A stretch of 64,000 nucleotides of DNA. It comes from Eikenella longinqua. GTDB lineage: Bacteria > Pseudomonadota > Gammaproteobacteria > Burkholderiales > Neisseriaceae. A program made the translations under genes and the position numbers. The stretch lies in the NCBI RefSeq assembly GCF_001648355.1, contig NZ_LXSL01000017.1, positions 34,925 through 98,924 on the forward strand, written 5' to 3'. The notes beneath the pieces were generated by a model. That model had not been told where the DNA came from. It worked only from the letters and a program-made list of their open reading frames with translations, and made no database searches. Positions 8,001 through 16,725 of this stretch are shown here, in pieces. Every line of letters starts with the position of its first letter. Within the stretch, counting starts at the first letter, position 1.

Positions 8001-8623
8001 CGGATTTCCGACACGGGCGCAAGCGTGCGCTGGGTGTCCGTGTCAAACGTTTTGATGCTGTCGATTTCATCGTCAAACAAATCAAGGCGGTAGGGGAAAT
8101 CCGCCCCCATCGGGAACAAATCCACAATGCCGCCACGCACGGCAAACTCGCCCGCCGCCACCACGTTGGACACGGCCGCATAGCCCGCTTCCACCAGATT
8201 GGCGCGCAGTTTGTCCAAATCCAGCCGCTGCCCCGTTTTCAGCCAAAACGTGCGCCCCAGCAGGAACGACGGCGGCGCAAGACGCTGCATGGCCGTGGCC
8301 ACGGGCGCGAACAGCACGTCCGCCGCGCCGTTTTTGAGCTGCCACAGCACCGACAGCCGCTCCGACACCAAATCCTGATGCGGCGAGAAACGTTCGTAAG
8401 GCAGCGTTTCCCAGTCGGGCAGGAACAGCGCGGTGTCCTGCGGGCGGAAAAACTGCCACGCGGTTTGCAGGCGAAGGGCGGTTTCCGCGTCGGGGGTGAG
8501 GATGAGTTTGGGCGTTTTTTCAGGCAGATGGTGCGCCAGCAGCATAGGCAGCACGCCGGTGGAAAGATGGAGCCAGCGGGTTTTCTGGCCGGCAGCAGGC
8601 AGAGGGAAATTCATGTTGTTCAT
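5066..8623 (-). CDS. mfd: Transcription-repair coupling factor
   Basis: Mfd of 1185 residues (E. coli 1148). This DNA translocase removes RNA polymerase stalled at lesions and recruits UvrA. Visible are the UvrB-like N-terminal part, the RNA-polymerase-interacting region (IGDPVVHEEHGIGRY), and a RecG-like helicase core with Walker A GDVGFGKTEVALRAA, DEEH box (IIDEEHRFG), TATPIPRTL and QLRGRVGRS. Around residues 440-495 is a variable stretch encoded by DUS copies (FSGSL, RLPEN), probably a tolerated linker. Two sites, 7317-7331 and 7635-7649, carry Simonsiella/Kingella-type DUS instead. The stop lies just beside the IS remnant. Confidence 0.97.
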   Translation of the reverse strand: MNNMNFPLPAAGQKTRWLHLSTGVLPMLLAHHLPEKTPKLILTPDAETALRLQTAWQFFRPQDTALFLPDWETLPYERFSPHQDLVSERLSVLWQLKNGAADVLFAPVATAMQRLAPPSFLLGRTFWLKTGQRLDLDKLRANLVEAGYAAVSNVVAAGEFAVRGGIVDLFPMGADFPYRLDLFDDEIDSIKTFDTDTQRTLAPVSEIRLLPAHEFPTDADAQKVFRNRFREEIPSNPNEAAVYQAVGRGQFGAGVEYYLPLFFEDGLATLFDYVGGDALAVCVGDVHAEAARFDAEVKSRYKLAQGDVAYPPLPPQFLYLPADRFSGSLKAYPQVWPDITTASPYALPNVAVNRQSEQSLAALQGFQTAFDGRILLCAESAGRRETMLGFFAQHGLKPKPVAGWQAFLDDTAPLCIAVTPLAEGFKLGGEFSGSLNARPTPELSVGLNTKSSLHIERLPENAADKFSGSPTPESSLRLAVITESELYQYVARARVHNRRKKHAAVSDGLLRDLAEINIGDPVVHEEHGIGRYMGLVTMNLGGETNEMMLLEYAGEAQLYVPVSQLHLISRYSGQAHENVALHKLGSGAWNKAKRKAAEKARDTAAELLNLYAQRAAQSGHKFEINELDYQAFADGFGYEETEDQAAAIAAVIQDLTQAKPMDRLVCGDVGFGKTEVALRAAFVAVMGGKQVAVLAPTTLLVEQHAQNFADRFADFPVKVASLSRFNNSKATKAALEGMADGTVDIVIGTHKLVQDDIKFKNLGLVIIDEEHRFGVRQKEQLKRLRANVDILTMTATPIPRTLSMALEGLRDFSLITTAPSRRLAVKTFVKPFSEGSVREAVLRELKRGGQVFFLHNEVDTIENMRERLETLLPEARIGVAHGQLRERELEQVMRDFLQQRFNVLLCSTIIETGIDIPNANTIIINRADKFGLAQLHQLRGRVGRSHHQAYAYLLTPEYITKDAEKRLDAIAAADELGAGFTLAMQDLEIRGAGEILGEGQSGEMIQVGFTLYTEMLKQAVRDLKKGRQPDLDAPLGITTEIKLHSPALLPESYCPDIHERLVLYKRLAVCETVQQINAIHEELVDRFGLPEQPVKTLIESHHLRLSAKELGIDAIDATGEAVTVTFGKHHQIDPTEIIMLIQSDKKYRLAGADKLRVTSEMGDVETRINAVKDVLRRLKGGMVAV

Positions 8624-8794
8624 ACAATGGCTTGCGGCAGCCGGAATGGGTTTCGGGCTGCCTAAAAATGGGAAATTGGTTGTGAGGGCGAGATTTTAGC
8701 AGATTGGGGCGGGTTGCTGCGGCTGCTGGTGTTTCTGCCAAATGCCTGGCTCCGCTTTCCCCAGCCTGCCTGCAAACCCTTGGCTGAAGCAATT

Positions 8795-8874
8795 ATTTGC
8801 CTAGGCAGCAAACCGCGCAGGCAGTACAAGCAGCACAGCAACGCCGTAGGAGGCAATGAAAAGCTTTAACTATA
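8795..8874. repeat. Possible degenerate Correia-like element
   Basis: Read on the minus strand from 8874 the stretch begins TATAGTTAAAG, then holds CTACGGCGTTGC and GCTTGTACTGCCTGCG, which resemble internal modules of Neisseria Correia elements and of the copies at 33731 and 46276 in this window. The second terminal repeat is not clear. It occupies much of the mfd-carB gap (8624-8925), which holds no gene. Confidence 0.3.
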
Positions 8875-8875
8875 A

Positions 8876-8904
8876 AGGCTGCCCAGCAATTCGCCGGGCA
8901 GCCT
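8876..8904 (-). terminator. Terminator hairpin after carB
   Basis: AGGCTGCCC (8876-8884) and GGGCAGCCT (8896-8904) form a 9-bp stem with an 11-base loop, about 20 bases downstream of the carB stop. On the minus strand it is followed by TTTATAG. One arm is almost the Simonsiella-dialect DUS. Confidence 0.6.
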
Positions 8905-8925
8905 GTTTCCTTTTTCAGGTAGCCT

Positions 8926-11900
8926 CTAGCCTTTCAGCCTGGCATGCAGCTCCTGCACGCTATACACGCCGATTGAGTTCAGGTTTTTCACGCCTTCGCT
9001 CATGGCTTCGCCGCCGGCCACGGTGGTGTATTGCGGCACGCGCTGGGTGAGGGCGCTGCGGCGGATGCTGTGGCTGTCAGCCACAGACTGCGGGTTGCTG
9101 TCCACGGTGTTCACCACCAGCGCGATTTCGCCGTTTTTAATCGCGTCCACAATATGCGGGCGGCCTTCGGGCACTTTGTTTACCGCCTGCACCACCACAC
9201 CGTGCTCTTTCAGGTAGCCTGCCGTGCCGCGCGTGGCACACACGCCGTAGCCGAGCAGCTGGAAGTTTTTGGCGGTTTGCACGATGAGCGGCTTGTCTTC
9301 CTCGCGCACGGAGAGGAACACTTTGCCGGTGGCAGGCATGCGTTCGCCCGCGCCGAGCTGGGCTTTGAGATAGGCTTCGCCAAATGTTTCGCCTACGCCC
9401 ATCACTTCGCCGGTGGAGCGCATTTCCGGGCCCAAAATCGTATCCACGCCGGGGAATTTGATGAAGGGGAACACGGCTTCTTTAACGGCATAGAAATCGG
9501 GGACGACTTCTTTTTCCACGCCCTGTTCTTTCAGCGAAATGCCTGCCATGCAGCGCGCGCCGACTTTGGCGAGCGACACGCCGGTGGCTTTGGAGACGAA
9601 GGGAACGGTGCGGCTGGCGCGCGGGTTCACTTCCAACACGAACACCACGCCGTCCTGCACGGCAAACTGTACGTTCATCAGGCCGACCACGCCCAGCGCG
9701 TATGCCATGGCTTTGGTTTGGCGGCGGATTTCGTCTTGGATTTCTTCGCTGAGCGAGTAAGGCGGCAGCGAGCAGCCGGAGTCGCCGGAGTGGATGCCTG
9801 CCTGTTCGACGTGCTGCATGATGCCGCCGATAACCACGTCTTTGCCGTCTGAAACGCAGTCCACATCGACTTCAATCGCGTTGTTCAGGAAGAAATCGAG
9901 CAACACGGGGCTGTCTTCGGATACCTGCACGGCCTCGCGCATATATTTTTGCAACTGTTCGGCGGAGTGGACGACCTGCATGGCGCGACCACCCAAAACG
10001 TAAGACGGGCGCACGACCAGCGGATAGCCGATTTCTTCGGCTTTGACGAGTGCTTCTTCTTCGTTGTGGGCGATGCGGTTGGGCGGTTGGCGCAGACCTA
10101 AGTCGTTCAACACTTTTTGGAAGCGTTCGCGGTCTTCGGCAGCATCGATGCTGTCGGCGGACGTGCCGATGATGTTCACGCCGTTTTCAACCAATGCGTT
10201 GGCGAGTTTGAGCGGGGTTTGACCGCCGTAATGCACAATCACGCCCCACGGGTTTTCGGTGCGGACGATTTCCAACACGTCTTCCAGCGTCAGCGGCTCG
10301 AAATACAGGCGGTCGCTGGTGTCGAAGTCGGTCGATACGGTTTCGGGGTTGCAGTTCACCATAATCGTTTCAAAGCCCGATTCGCGCAGGGCAAGCGCGG
10401 CGTGGACGCAGCAGTAGTCAAACTCGATGCCTTGACCGATACGGTTCGGGCCGCCGCCGAGAATCATCACTTTCTTACGGTCGGAAGGACGCGCTTCGCA
10501 TTCTTCTTCGTAAGTGGAATAGAGGTAGGCGGTTTCGGTAGCGAACTCGGCGGCGCAGGTATCGACGCGTTTATAGACGGGATGCAGGTTCAGCGCGTAG
10601 CGGTGTTCGCGCACTTCTTTTTCAGGTAGCCCCAAAAGCTGTGCGATGCGTTTGTCGGAGAAGCCTTTGCGTTTCAGACGACGTAAGGCGGCGAAATCCA
10701 AATCTTGCAGGCAGCCTGCACTTACCTGCTGCTCTTCTTTCACCAAGTCTTCGATTTGCGCCAAGAACCAAGGGTCGATGGCGCAGATTTCGTGGATTTC
10801 TTCCAGCGTGAAGCCCGCGCGGAACGCGTCGGCAACATAAAGCATACGCTCAGGGCCGGGGTTGGCCAGTTCGCGGCGGATTTCCGCTTTGTCTTCGCTT
10901 CTCGGATTGAAGCCGCACAAGCCTGTTTCCAAGCCGCGCAGGGCTTTTTGGAAGCTTTCCTGAATGGTGCGGCCCATCGCCATCACTTCGCCCACCGATT
11001 TCATCTGCGTGGTCAGGCGGTCGTCTGCGGCGGGGAATTTTTCAAACGCAAAACGCGGGATTTTGGTTACGACATAATCGATGGAAGGCTCGAACGACGC
11101 GGGCGTTCTGCCGCCGGTGATGTCGTTGCGGAGTTCGTCCAGCGTAAAGCCGACCGCCAGTTTCGCCGCCACTTTCGCAATCGGGAAACCCGTCGCTTTG
11201 GAAGCCAGCGCGGACGAACGGCTCACGCGCGGGTTCATCTCAATCACAATCATCTCGCCGTTTTCAGGGTTCACCGCAAACTGCACGTTCGAGCCGCCCG
11301 TGTCCACGCCGATTTCGCGCAATACCGCTAAGCTTGCGTTGCGCATGATTTGGTATTCTTTGTCCGTCAGCGTTTGCGCCGGCGCAACCGTAATCGAGTC
11401 GCCCGTATGCACGCCCATCGGGTCGAAGTTTTCAATCGAGCAGATGATGATGCAGTTGTCGTTCTTATCGCGCACCACTTCCATCTCGTACTCTTTCCAG
11501 CCGAGGACGGACTGCTCAATCAGCAGCTCATGCGTGGGCGACGCATCGAAACCGCGTTCGCAAATCGCCAAGAACTCGTCTTTATTGTAGGCAATGCCGC
11601 CGCCCGAACCGCCCATCGTGAAAGACGGACGAATCAGCGTCGGAAAGCCGACCTGTTCCTGCGCCGCCAAGGCTTCGTTCATCGTGTGGCAGACAAAAGA
11701 TTTCGGGCAATGCAAACCGATTTTCTCCATCGCTTCCTTAAAGCGGCCGCGGTCTTCCGCCTTGTCGATCGCGTCTTCCGTCGCGCCGATCAGCTCAACA
11801 TTGTATTTCGCCAGCACGCCGTTGCGCGCCAAATCCAGCGCACAGTTCAGCGCGGTCTGGCCGCCCATCGTCGGCAGAATCGCATCAGGCCGCTCCTTGG

Positions 11901-12135
11901 CGATAATCTTCTCCACCGTCTGCCACATAATCGGCTCGATGTAGGTAACATCCGCCATTTCAGGGTCGGTCATGATGGTGGCGGGGTTGGAATTCACCAG
12001 AATGACTTTGTAGCCTTCTTCACGCAAAGCCTTGCAGGCCTGTGCGCCCGAATAGTCAAATTCGCAGGCCTGACCGATAACGATAGGGCCGGCGCCGATG
12101 ATAAGGATGGATTTTAGGTCGGTACGTTTGGGCAT
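8926..12135 (-). CDS. carB: Carbamoyl-phosphate synthase large chain
   Basis: 1069 residues (E. coli 1073). Makes carbamoyl phosphate from bicarbonate, ammonia and 2 ATP for arginine and pyrimidine synthesis, working with the glutaminase CarA. Both ATP-grasp halves are complete: [20 protein letters not shown] at the N-terminus and its repeat [20 protein letters not shown] near residue 560, with [17 protein letters not shown] and [17 protein letters not shown]. The C-terminal allosteric domain includes [11 protein letters not shown], where GYLK is DUS-encoded. carA is not adjacent; the gene upstream (40 bases away) is an unrelated nuclease. A near-Neisseria DUS, TTGCCGTCTGAA, is at 9842-9853. 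Confidence 0.98.
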   Translation of the reverse strand: MPKRTDLKSILIIGAGPIVIGQACEFDYSGAQACKALREEGYKVILVNSNPATIMTDPEMADVTYIEPIMWQTVEKIIAKERPDAILPTMGGQTALNCALDLARNGVLAKYNVELIGATEDAIDKAEDRGRFKEAMEKIGLHCPKSFVCHTMNEALAAQEQVGFPTLIRPSFTMGGSGGGIAYNKDEFLAICERGFDASPTHELLIEQSVLGWKEYEMEVVRDKNDNCIIICSIENFDPMGVHTGDSITVAPAQTLTDKEYQIMRNASLAVLREIGVDTGGSNVQFAVNPENGEMIVIEMNPRVSRSSALASKATGFPIAKVAAKLAVGFTLDELRNDITGGRTPASFEPSIDYVVTKIPRFAFEKFPAADDRLTTQMKSVGEVMAMGRTIQESFQKALRGLETGLCGFNPRSEDKAEIRRELANPGPERMLYVADAFRAGFTLEEIHEICAIDPWFLAQIEDLVKEEQQVSAGCLQDLDFAALRRLKRKGFSDKRIAQLLGLPEKEVREHRYALNLHPVYKRVDTCAAEFATETAYLYSTYEEECEARPSDRKKVMILGGGPNRIGQGIEFDYCCVHAALALRESGFETIMVNCNPETVSTDFDTSDRLYFEPLTLEDVLEIVRTENPWGVIVHYGGQTPLKLANALVENGVNIIGTSADSIDAAEDRERFQKVLNDLGLRQPPNRIAHNEEEALVKAEEIGYPLVVRPSYVLGGRAMQVVHSAEQLQKYMREAVQVSEDSPVLLDFFLNNAIEVDVDCVSDGKDVVIGGIMQHVEQAGIHSGDSGCSLPPYSLSEEIQDEIRRQTKAMAYALGVVGLMNVQFAVQDGVVFVLEVNPRASRTVPFVSKATGVSLAKVGARCMAGISLKEQGVEKEVVPDFYAVKEAVFPFIKFPGVDTILGPEMRSTGEVMGVGETFGEAYLKAQLGAGERMPATGKVFLSVREEDKPLIVQTAKNFQLLGYGVCATRGTAGYLKEHGVVVQAVNKVPEGRPHIVDAIKNGEIALVVNTVDSNPQSVADSHSIRRSALTQRVPQYTTVAGGEAMSEGVKNLNSIGVYSVQELHARLKG

Positions 12136-12175
12136 ATAGCTTACCTTTTAATAAACAATCTATTGATATGACAAA

Positions 12176-13213
12176 TTATATAACTTCGTTAATAACATTC
12201 TGAATTAAGGCACGATATTTTTTATCAATAAAATAGCTGTTTTTATATGCACCAGGTGTATCACTATCTCGACCAAAGCTAATTAATTGACGCAGAAAAT
12301 CATTGGATTTCCTAGTAATTGCTTGGCTAATATTACTTAATAACCTACCTGCATGCTGGACGTCATCACCTATATTATAGCGGTTAAATAACAAATCCTT
12401 AATTTCCTCCCTGTCAAAATCTCTATTTTCTGACAATAATATTTCTAAAAATGCTATAAACCTATCAGTTAAATTATTTTGCTTTGAAAGGAAAGCAGCA
12501 AGCTTACTTGATAATTCGTTGTTCGTATATTCAGGTATATCAAAAGAGATTAAATCCCAATTACTCTGTTGAATAATATTTTCTTGCTTTTGTATGGCTT
12601 TCCGCTTTACATATTCCTCTGCCTCTGGCAAGGGGATAATTTTATTAGGATAAATAAATAGTTTACCATCATCCATAGTAAATGGATTAATTTTAATGCA
12701 CGTAATATCTAATCCTTTTTCATTCAGCCACAGTACTGCTGAAGCAACATCTGGATGAAATTCTCTTGATACTAAAACAATGCGTTGTTCTTGGTTTAGA
12801 TGTTCAATTCCTTTTCCAATTTTACCAATGAAGTTTTCAATTTCTGTTTTAGCATTTTTTTGAATAGATTTATTATTTAGATATTCTTGATATATGGTAA
12901 AAATATATTCATCACTAAATGCGGAGCAATGAGATGCATATTTGATGGCTTGCCAATCAACATTATTGCCAGAGTTGTCCCTTTTTAGCTCAATAATAAC
13001 CAAATTAGCATTTATATCTATTGCTAACAAATCTAATCTAATGCCATTCCCAACAACAACTTCTTTCCCAATGATAAGTAATTCTTCACCAAGAATATCA
13101 GGATTATTGTCAATCCACTCCTGAATATCATACCTTTCACGCAAATTTAATTCAGCAAATGTTGGGGTGTTAAGTTTCTGCATTGTTTTTTTCGAAATAT
13201 CAACTTGATACAT
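12176..13213 (-). CDS. PD-(D/E)XK nuclease, DUF91/NucS-like
   Basis: 345 residues. The N-terminal half carries a PD-(D/E)XK core: GIRLDLLAID (Asp61) and LVIIELKRD (Glu75, Lys77), followed by a QAIKYAS motif (about 88-94) as in DUF91/NucS-type endonucleases. The C-terminal half is helical and unassigned. The gene has a strong ribosome site (AAGGAG) before ATG 13213. Its AT-rich composition and Lys/Asn/Ile-rich protein contrast sharply with the flanking GC-rich genes, indicating horizontal acquisition. It sits where carA might be expected. Function could be DNA repair or defence; which one cannot be told from sequence alone. Confidence 0.75.
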   Translation of the reverse strand: MYQVDISKKTMQKLNTPTFAELNLRERYDIQEWIDNNPDILGEELLIIGKEVVVGNGIRLDLLAIDINANLVIIELKRDNSGNNVDWQAIKYASHCSAFSDEYIFTIYQEYLNNKSIQKNAKTEIENFIGKIGKGIEHLNQEQRIVLVSREFHPDVASAVLWLNEKGLDITCIKINPFTMDDGKLFIYPNKIIPLPEAEEYVKRKAIQKQENIIQQSNWDLISFDIPEYTNNELSSKLAAFLSKQNNLTDRFIAFLEILLSENRDFDREEIKDLLFNRYNIGDDVQHAGRLLSNISQAITRKSNDFLRQLISFGRDSDTPGAYKNSYFIDKKYRALIQNVINEVI

Positions 13214-13280
13214 TATAGTCTCCTTGAGTTTTTAGCAAACCGTAATCAGCATGTAGGCTTCAAAAGCCACTAAATCTTAA

Positions 13281-13365
13281 CTACTACCTGAAAATCAACA
13301 AACCTTTTTTAGCTTCGCAAGACATCATTCTAAACTTCGTTGAAGCTAGCGCTTTCAGGTAGCCT
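13281..13365. repeat. DUS-bounded modular repeat
   Basis: A decayed DUS (CTACTACCTGAA, 13281-13292) and a perfect inverted DUS (13354-13365) enclose the modules AGCTTCGCAAGACATC and AACTTCGTTGAAGCTAGCGC. The latter next to an inverted DUS is repeated at 15041-15073, and in mirror orientation at 13685-13720. It fills the gap between the nuclease gene and the DUF3861 gene. Confidence 0.65.
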
Positions 13366-13374
13366 CTTTTAATT

Positions 13375-13659
13375 CTATCCCCGCTTCACCGCTTTCATAA
13401 TTTCCATAAAATGCGGTTTCAATTCGGCAAACAGCGGGTGTTCTTTGTGTTCCATCATCACTTCGCCCATCAGTTTCAGCCCCACGGCGAAGCGTTGTGC
13501 CATTTCGGGGGTGAAGCCTTCGCGCTGCTCCATGCGTTTTACGATGTCGAAAATATTGTCGTGGTTGGGCGCATCGAACACCAGCGGTTCGGCGGAAACG
13601 GGGTGGCCGTCTTTGTCAGCAAGGTGTTCGAGGGTAAGGCGGAATTGGTGTTGTTTCAT
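13375..13659 (-). CDS. DUF3861 family protein
   Basis: 94 residues, soluble, no signal peptide. Features of the family are visible: an N-terminal FRLTLEHL strand, NHDNIFDIVKRM in the middle, and AVGLKLMGEVMMEHKEHPLF near the C-terminus. The start at 13659 (MKQHQF) is preferred over the upstream ATG at 13710, whose extra codons are DUS sequence (SGSP). The role of the family is unknown. It follows a small lipoprotein gene on the same strand, separated by DUS repeats (13685-13696 and 13777-13788), so it is probably transcribed alone. Confidence 0.8.
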   Translation of the reverse strand: MKQHQFRLTLEHLADKDGHPVSAEPLVFDAPNHDNIFDIVKRMEQREGFTPEMAQRFAVGLKLMGEVMMEHKEHPLFAELKPHFMEIMKAVKRG

Positions 13660-13808
13660 GGGTGCTCCGTCTGCGGGCGGGGAGGGGCTACCTGAAAGCG
13701 CTAGCTTCAACGAAGTTTAAAATGTGTCGGCTGGTTTAGCTTTATGCAAACGCCTTGGCGGCGCGAAGGCATATTTTTCAGGTAGCCTTTCCTTTATTTT
13801 ATTTGGCG

Positions 13809-14150
13809 TTAGCGGGAAATCCGGCGCACGGTGTAGTCGGTTTCGCCGCGCGCGTCTTCAAACAGGCCGATGTGGTAGCGGTGGGTTTTGCCACAGGCCT
13901 GCACGGCCCATTCTTCGCGCACCTGCCAGCGGCCGCGCACTTTGCGGGCTTGCAGGACTTTGCTGCGGATGGATTGGATTTGGCTGCAATTGTGGGCGGC
14001 GCGCTCGGCGGTGAGCACGGTGCGGGTAACGTCGTTGCGCAGGATATGGTCGCCGCCGAAAGTGGCGCTTTCGCCGCTGTAGTTTTGGCTGCCGAGGGCG
14101 GTGCAGGCGGAAAGAGCGAGGGCGGCGAGGAGGATGCGGAGTTTGGGCAT
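13809..14150 (-). CDS. Small putative lipoprotein
   Basis: 113 residues starting at 14150 (MPKLRILLAALALSAC), with a lipobox ending in Cys16, so a lipidated envelope protein. The mature part has two cysteines (HNCSQIQ, QACGKTHRYH) that could form a disulphide and a C-terminal GETDYTVRRI. No family recognised. The gene lies between two genes of the same strand, separated from the upstream exporter gene by a 20-bp DUS hairpin, so it is likely a single-gene unit. Confidence 0.7.
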   Translation of the reverse strand: MPKLRILLAALALSACTALGSQNYSGESATFGGDHILRNDVTRTVLTAERAAHNCSQIQSIRSKVLQARKVRGRWQVREEWAVQACGKTHRYHIGLFEDARGETDYTVRRISR

Positions 14151-14204
14151 GGGGATTCCTGATGCGGACGGTGTGGGCAAATGCCGCTAATTATACGGCA
14201 AACC

Positions 14205-14258
14205 GCCCGAGTTTTCAGGTAGCCCCAGCAGAGATTGAGGCTACCTGAAAACTCGGGC
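14205..14258 (-). terminator. Long DUS hairpin terminator
   Basis: A 20-bp perfect stem (14205-14224 with 14239-14258) with a 14-base loop, made of two DUS copies facing outwards plus flanking GCCCGAG/CTCGGGC. It lies right after the stop of the LysE-family gene. Confidence 0.7.
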
Positions 14259-14274
14259 TGCAACAAAGCAAACA

Positions 14275-14928
14275 CTAAACCGCCGCCAGCCACAGGCTCA
14301 CAGCAAAGCCGATAAACAGCAGGCCGGTGGCGCCCATGGCCGCCGCGCCCAAACGCCGCCGCCGGCCAAACAGCCGCGCCGCCTTCGCCCCGGCCAGCAC
14401 CAAAAAATTCAAATAGCTGAAACTGATGGCCTGCAACACCAGCGCCAGCAGCAGGAAGGAAAGCGCGGGGTGCGGATAGGCGGGATCGACAAACTGGATG
14501 AAAAACGACAGGAAAAACAAAATCGCCTTTGGATTGGTGAGGCTCAAAAGCAGGGCGCGTTTGAAGATATGGCGCACGGGCTGCGGCGCAGCGGCGGCAG
14601 GCAGATCCGGCAAGCTCGGCGGCGGGGCAAACCATTTGCGCGCCGCCCCGCGCAGCATGCCGCAACCGATGTAGGCCAAATAGAGCCCGCCCGCCAGCTT
14701 GAGCGCATGAAACAGCGCCGGATACAGCCGCAGCACCGCGCCCGCGCCGAGCACCGTGGCCAGCATCAGCAGCGAATCGCCCAGCAAAATGCCGAACACC
14801 GCCCGATACGCCCGCCGCGCCCCGTGCTGCGCCGCCATCGAAAGGCAAAACATGCTGTTGGGGCCCGGAATCAGAATCAGGATAACCGTGCCGATAAAAT
14901 AAGAAACGGGATTGACGATGCCGAACAT
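14275..14928 (-). CDS. LysE/RhtB-family amino-acid exporter
   Basis: 217-residue inner-membrane protein with about six hydrophobic segments. The N-terminus (FIGTVILILIPGPNSMFCLS) has the PGPN signature of the LysE/RhtB family, followed by GARRAYRAVFGILLGDSLLM and LAYIGCGMLRGA. Such proteins export amino acids or their derivatives with a proton gradient; the substrate cannot be assigned. A Pro/Ala-rich loop lies in the middle. A DUS copy lies just upstream of the start (14932-14945). No regulator gene is next to it. Confidence 0.88.
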   Translation of the reverse strand: MFGIVNPVSYFIGTVILILIPGPNSMFCLSMAAQHGARRAYRAVFGILLGDSLLMLATVLGAGAVLRLYPALFHALKLAGGLYLAYIGCGMLRGAARKWFAPPPSLPDLPAAAAPQPVRHIFKRALLLSLTNPKAILFFLSFFIQFVDPAYPHPALSFLLLALVLQAISFSYLNFLVLAGAKAARLFGRRRRLGAAAMGATGLLFIGFAVSLWLAAV

Positions 14929-15001
14929 AGGTTTTCAGGTAGCCTGTAATGCAAAACGCTGGCAGACATTGTACACGACGGGCTCGGGCAAACGCGGCTT
15001 G

Positions 15002-15073
15002 AGGCTACCTGAAAATATCCATCCGCCCGCCGATATTTTTAACTTCGTTGAAGCTAGCGCTTTCAGGTAGCCT
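15002..15073. repeat. DUS-bounded modular repeat
   Basis: DUS at 15002-15013, inverted DUS at 15062-15073, with the module AACTTCGTTGAAGCTAGCGC next to the right arm, identical to the copy ending at 13365. The left interior (ATATCCATCCGCCCGCCGAT) is unique, showing that the halves are exchangeable. It lies between the divergent exporter and yaaA genes. Confidence 0.7.
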
Positions 15074-15183
15074 TTCCCCCTAATCGCGCCCATTTGCTTT
15101 CCCTATCCCCCGCCACCGCATTTGCCCCCAGCGCCGCCAAAAGCTAAACTCCGCCCATCGCAAATTTTTCCCGCCCCGCCGCC

Positions 15184-15957
15184 ATGTTTTTCATCCTCTC
15201 CCCCGCCAAAAACCTCAACGAAACCCAGCCCGCCCCCACCGCCGAACACAGCCAGCCCGCGCTGCTCGAACAATCCACCATCCTCATGGGTAAACTGCGC
15301 GAGCTGCCGCCGCAAGACATCGCCGCGCTGATGAGCGTGTCCGACAAAATCGCCCGCCTCAACGCCGAGCGCAACGCCGCCTGGCAGCCCCCCTTCACCC
15401 CGCAAAACGCCAAGCAGGCCGTGTATCTGTTTAACGGCGACGTGTATGAAGGCCTCGACGCCGCCAGCCTCAGCCCACCGCAAATTCAATGGCTGCAACG
15501 CCATGCCGGCCTGCTCTCCGGCCTCTACGGCCTCCTGCGCCCGCTGGATTTAATCCAGCCCTACCGCCTCGAAATGGGCACCAAGCTCGCCAACCCGCGC
15601 GGCAAAGACTTATACGCCTTCTGGGGCAGCCGCATCACCGAGCTTCTGGCCGAACGCATGGCCGAAGCGCACACCCAAGTGCTCATCAACCTCGCCTCGC
15701 AGGAATACTTCAAAGCCGTGCAGCCCGCCAAGCTCGGCGGCCGCCTCATCACCCCCGTCTTCCAAGACGAAAAAAACGGCCGCTACAAAATCATCAGCTT
15801 CTACGCCAAACGCGCCCGCGGCCTCATGCTGCGCTACGCCGCCGAGCACGCCCTCACCGATCCCGAACAGCTGCTGGATTTCGACAGCGAAGGCTATGCC
15901 TTCTGCCCCGCCGCCTCGTCTGACAGCGAATGGGTGTTCCGCCGCGCCGAGCGTTGA
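15184..15957 (+). CDS. yaaA: Peroxide stress protein YaaA
   Basis: 257 residues, the usual length for the YaaA (DUF328/UPF0246) family. The start [12 protein letters not shown], the central [28 protein letters not shown] and WGSRITELL, and the C-terminal [15 protein letters not shown] are conserved family blocks. In E. coli the protein limits intracellular iron and so protects against hydrogen peroxide damage; a DNA-binding role has been shown. Cytoplasmic. Followed about 100 bases later by the phosphatase gene on the same strand. Confidence 0.93.
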   Translation: MFFILSPAKNLNETQPAPTAEHSQPALLEQSTILMGKLRELPPQDIAALMSVSDKIARLNAERNAAWQPPFTPQNAKQAVYLFNGDVYEGLDAASLSPPQIQWLQRHAGLLSGLYGLLRPLDLIQPYRLEMGTKLANPRGKDLYAFWGSRITELLAERMAEAHTQVLINLASQEYFKAVQPAKLGGRLITPVFQDEKNGRYKIISFYAKRARGLMLRYAAEHALTDPEQLLDFDSEGYAFCPAASSDSEWVFRRAER

Positions 15958-16062
15958 AATTGAAACCGGCGCGCATTGAAACCGGCGCGCCCGGCCAGGC
16001 CATGATTTTCCGCGTTGCAGAACCCCGCCCTGCTCCGCAAGACATCACTTTCAGGTAGCCCC

Positions 16063-16554
16063 ATGAGCCCGCAACCCACCAAAATCCTCTTCGTCTGCCT
16101 CGGCAACATCTGCCGCTCGCCATTGGCCGAATACCTGTGCCGCAGCATGGCCCAAGCGCGCGACCTGCCCGTGGAAACCGCCAGCGCCGGCACCTCCGGC
16201 TGGCACGACGGCGAAGGCATGCACTGCGGCAGCCTTGAAATCCTCGACGCCGAAGGCATCGAGAGCCAAGGCTTCGTGAGCCGCCGCCTGCGCAACCAAG
16301 ACTTCGCCGCCCACGACTACCTCCTCGCCATGGACGACGACAACCTAGCCGAAATGGAGCGCCGCTTCGGCCGCCACCCCGGCAAAATGTTCAACATCAC
16401 CCGGCTGCTGAGCCCGCGCCGCCACAGCCACGTGCCCGACCCGTGGTACACCGGCAACTTCCGCGAAACCCGCGACATCCTCACCGCCTGCTGCACCGCC
16501 CTGCTCGACCGCCTCGCCGCCGGCAAGCCGCTGCTGCCGCCCGAAAAAGGCTAA
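16063..16554 (+). CDS. Low-molecular-weight protein-tyrosine phosphatase
   Basis: 163 residues. The P-loop CLGNICRS (Cys12, Arg18) is the catalytic C-x5-R motif, and DPWY near residue 125 gives the general acid Asp. Start is set at 16063 so that the P-loop sits close to the N-terminus, as in the family; the ATG follows directly after an inverted DUS (16050-16061). Could act on tyrosine-phosphorylated proteins such as polysaccharide kinases, but no kinase or capsule gene is near. Confidence 0.92.
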   Translation: MSPQPTKILFVCLGNICRSPLAEYLCRSMAQARDLPVETASAGTSGWHDGEGMHCGSLEILDAEGIESQGFVSRRLRNQDFAAHDYLLAMDDDNLAEMERRFGRHPGKMFNITRLLSPRRHSHVPDPWYTGNFRETRDILTACCTALLDRLAAGKPLLPPEKG

Positions 16555-16573
16555 CGCGGCCGCCATCGGCAAA

Positions 16574-16638
16574 AGGCTACCTGAAAACCATGCCCGCCCA
16601 ATTTTAACTTCGTTGAAGCTCACACTTTCAGGTAGCCT
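16574..16638. repeat. DUS-bounded modular repeat
   Basis: DUS 16574-16585 and inverted DUS 16627-16638 around TTTTAACTTCGTTGAAGCT, another member of the family seen at 13281 and 15002. It probably ends the phosphatase transcript. Confidence 0.7.
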
Positions 16639-16687
16639 TTGCCCTTTCCCGCCTTCAAATCGGCATTAAAGCGCCGCCATTGTTTGC

Positions 16688-16693
16688 TAAAAT
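16688..16693 (+). promoter_or_regulatory. Possible -10 box of the methyltransferase gene
   Basis: TAAAAT lies 33 bases before the ATG at 16726, which has an AGGA ribosome site. The -35 is not obvious. Confidence 0.3.
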
Positions 16694-16725
16694 AACGCCT
16701 TTCCATCCACATATCAGGAACCAAC

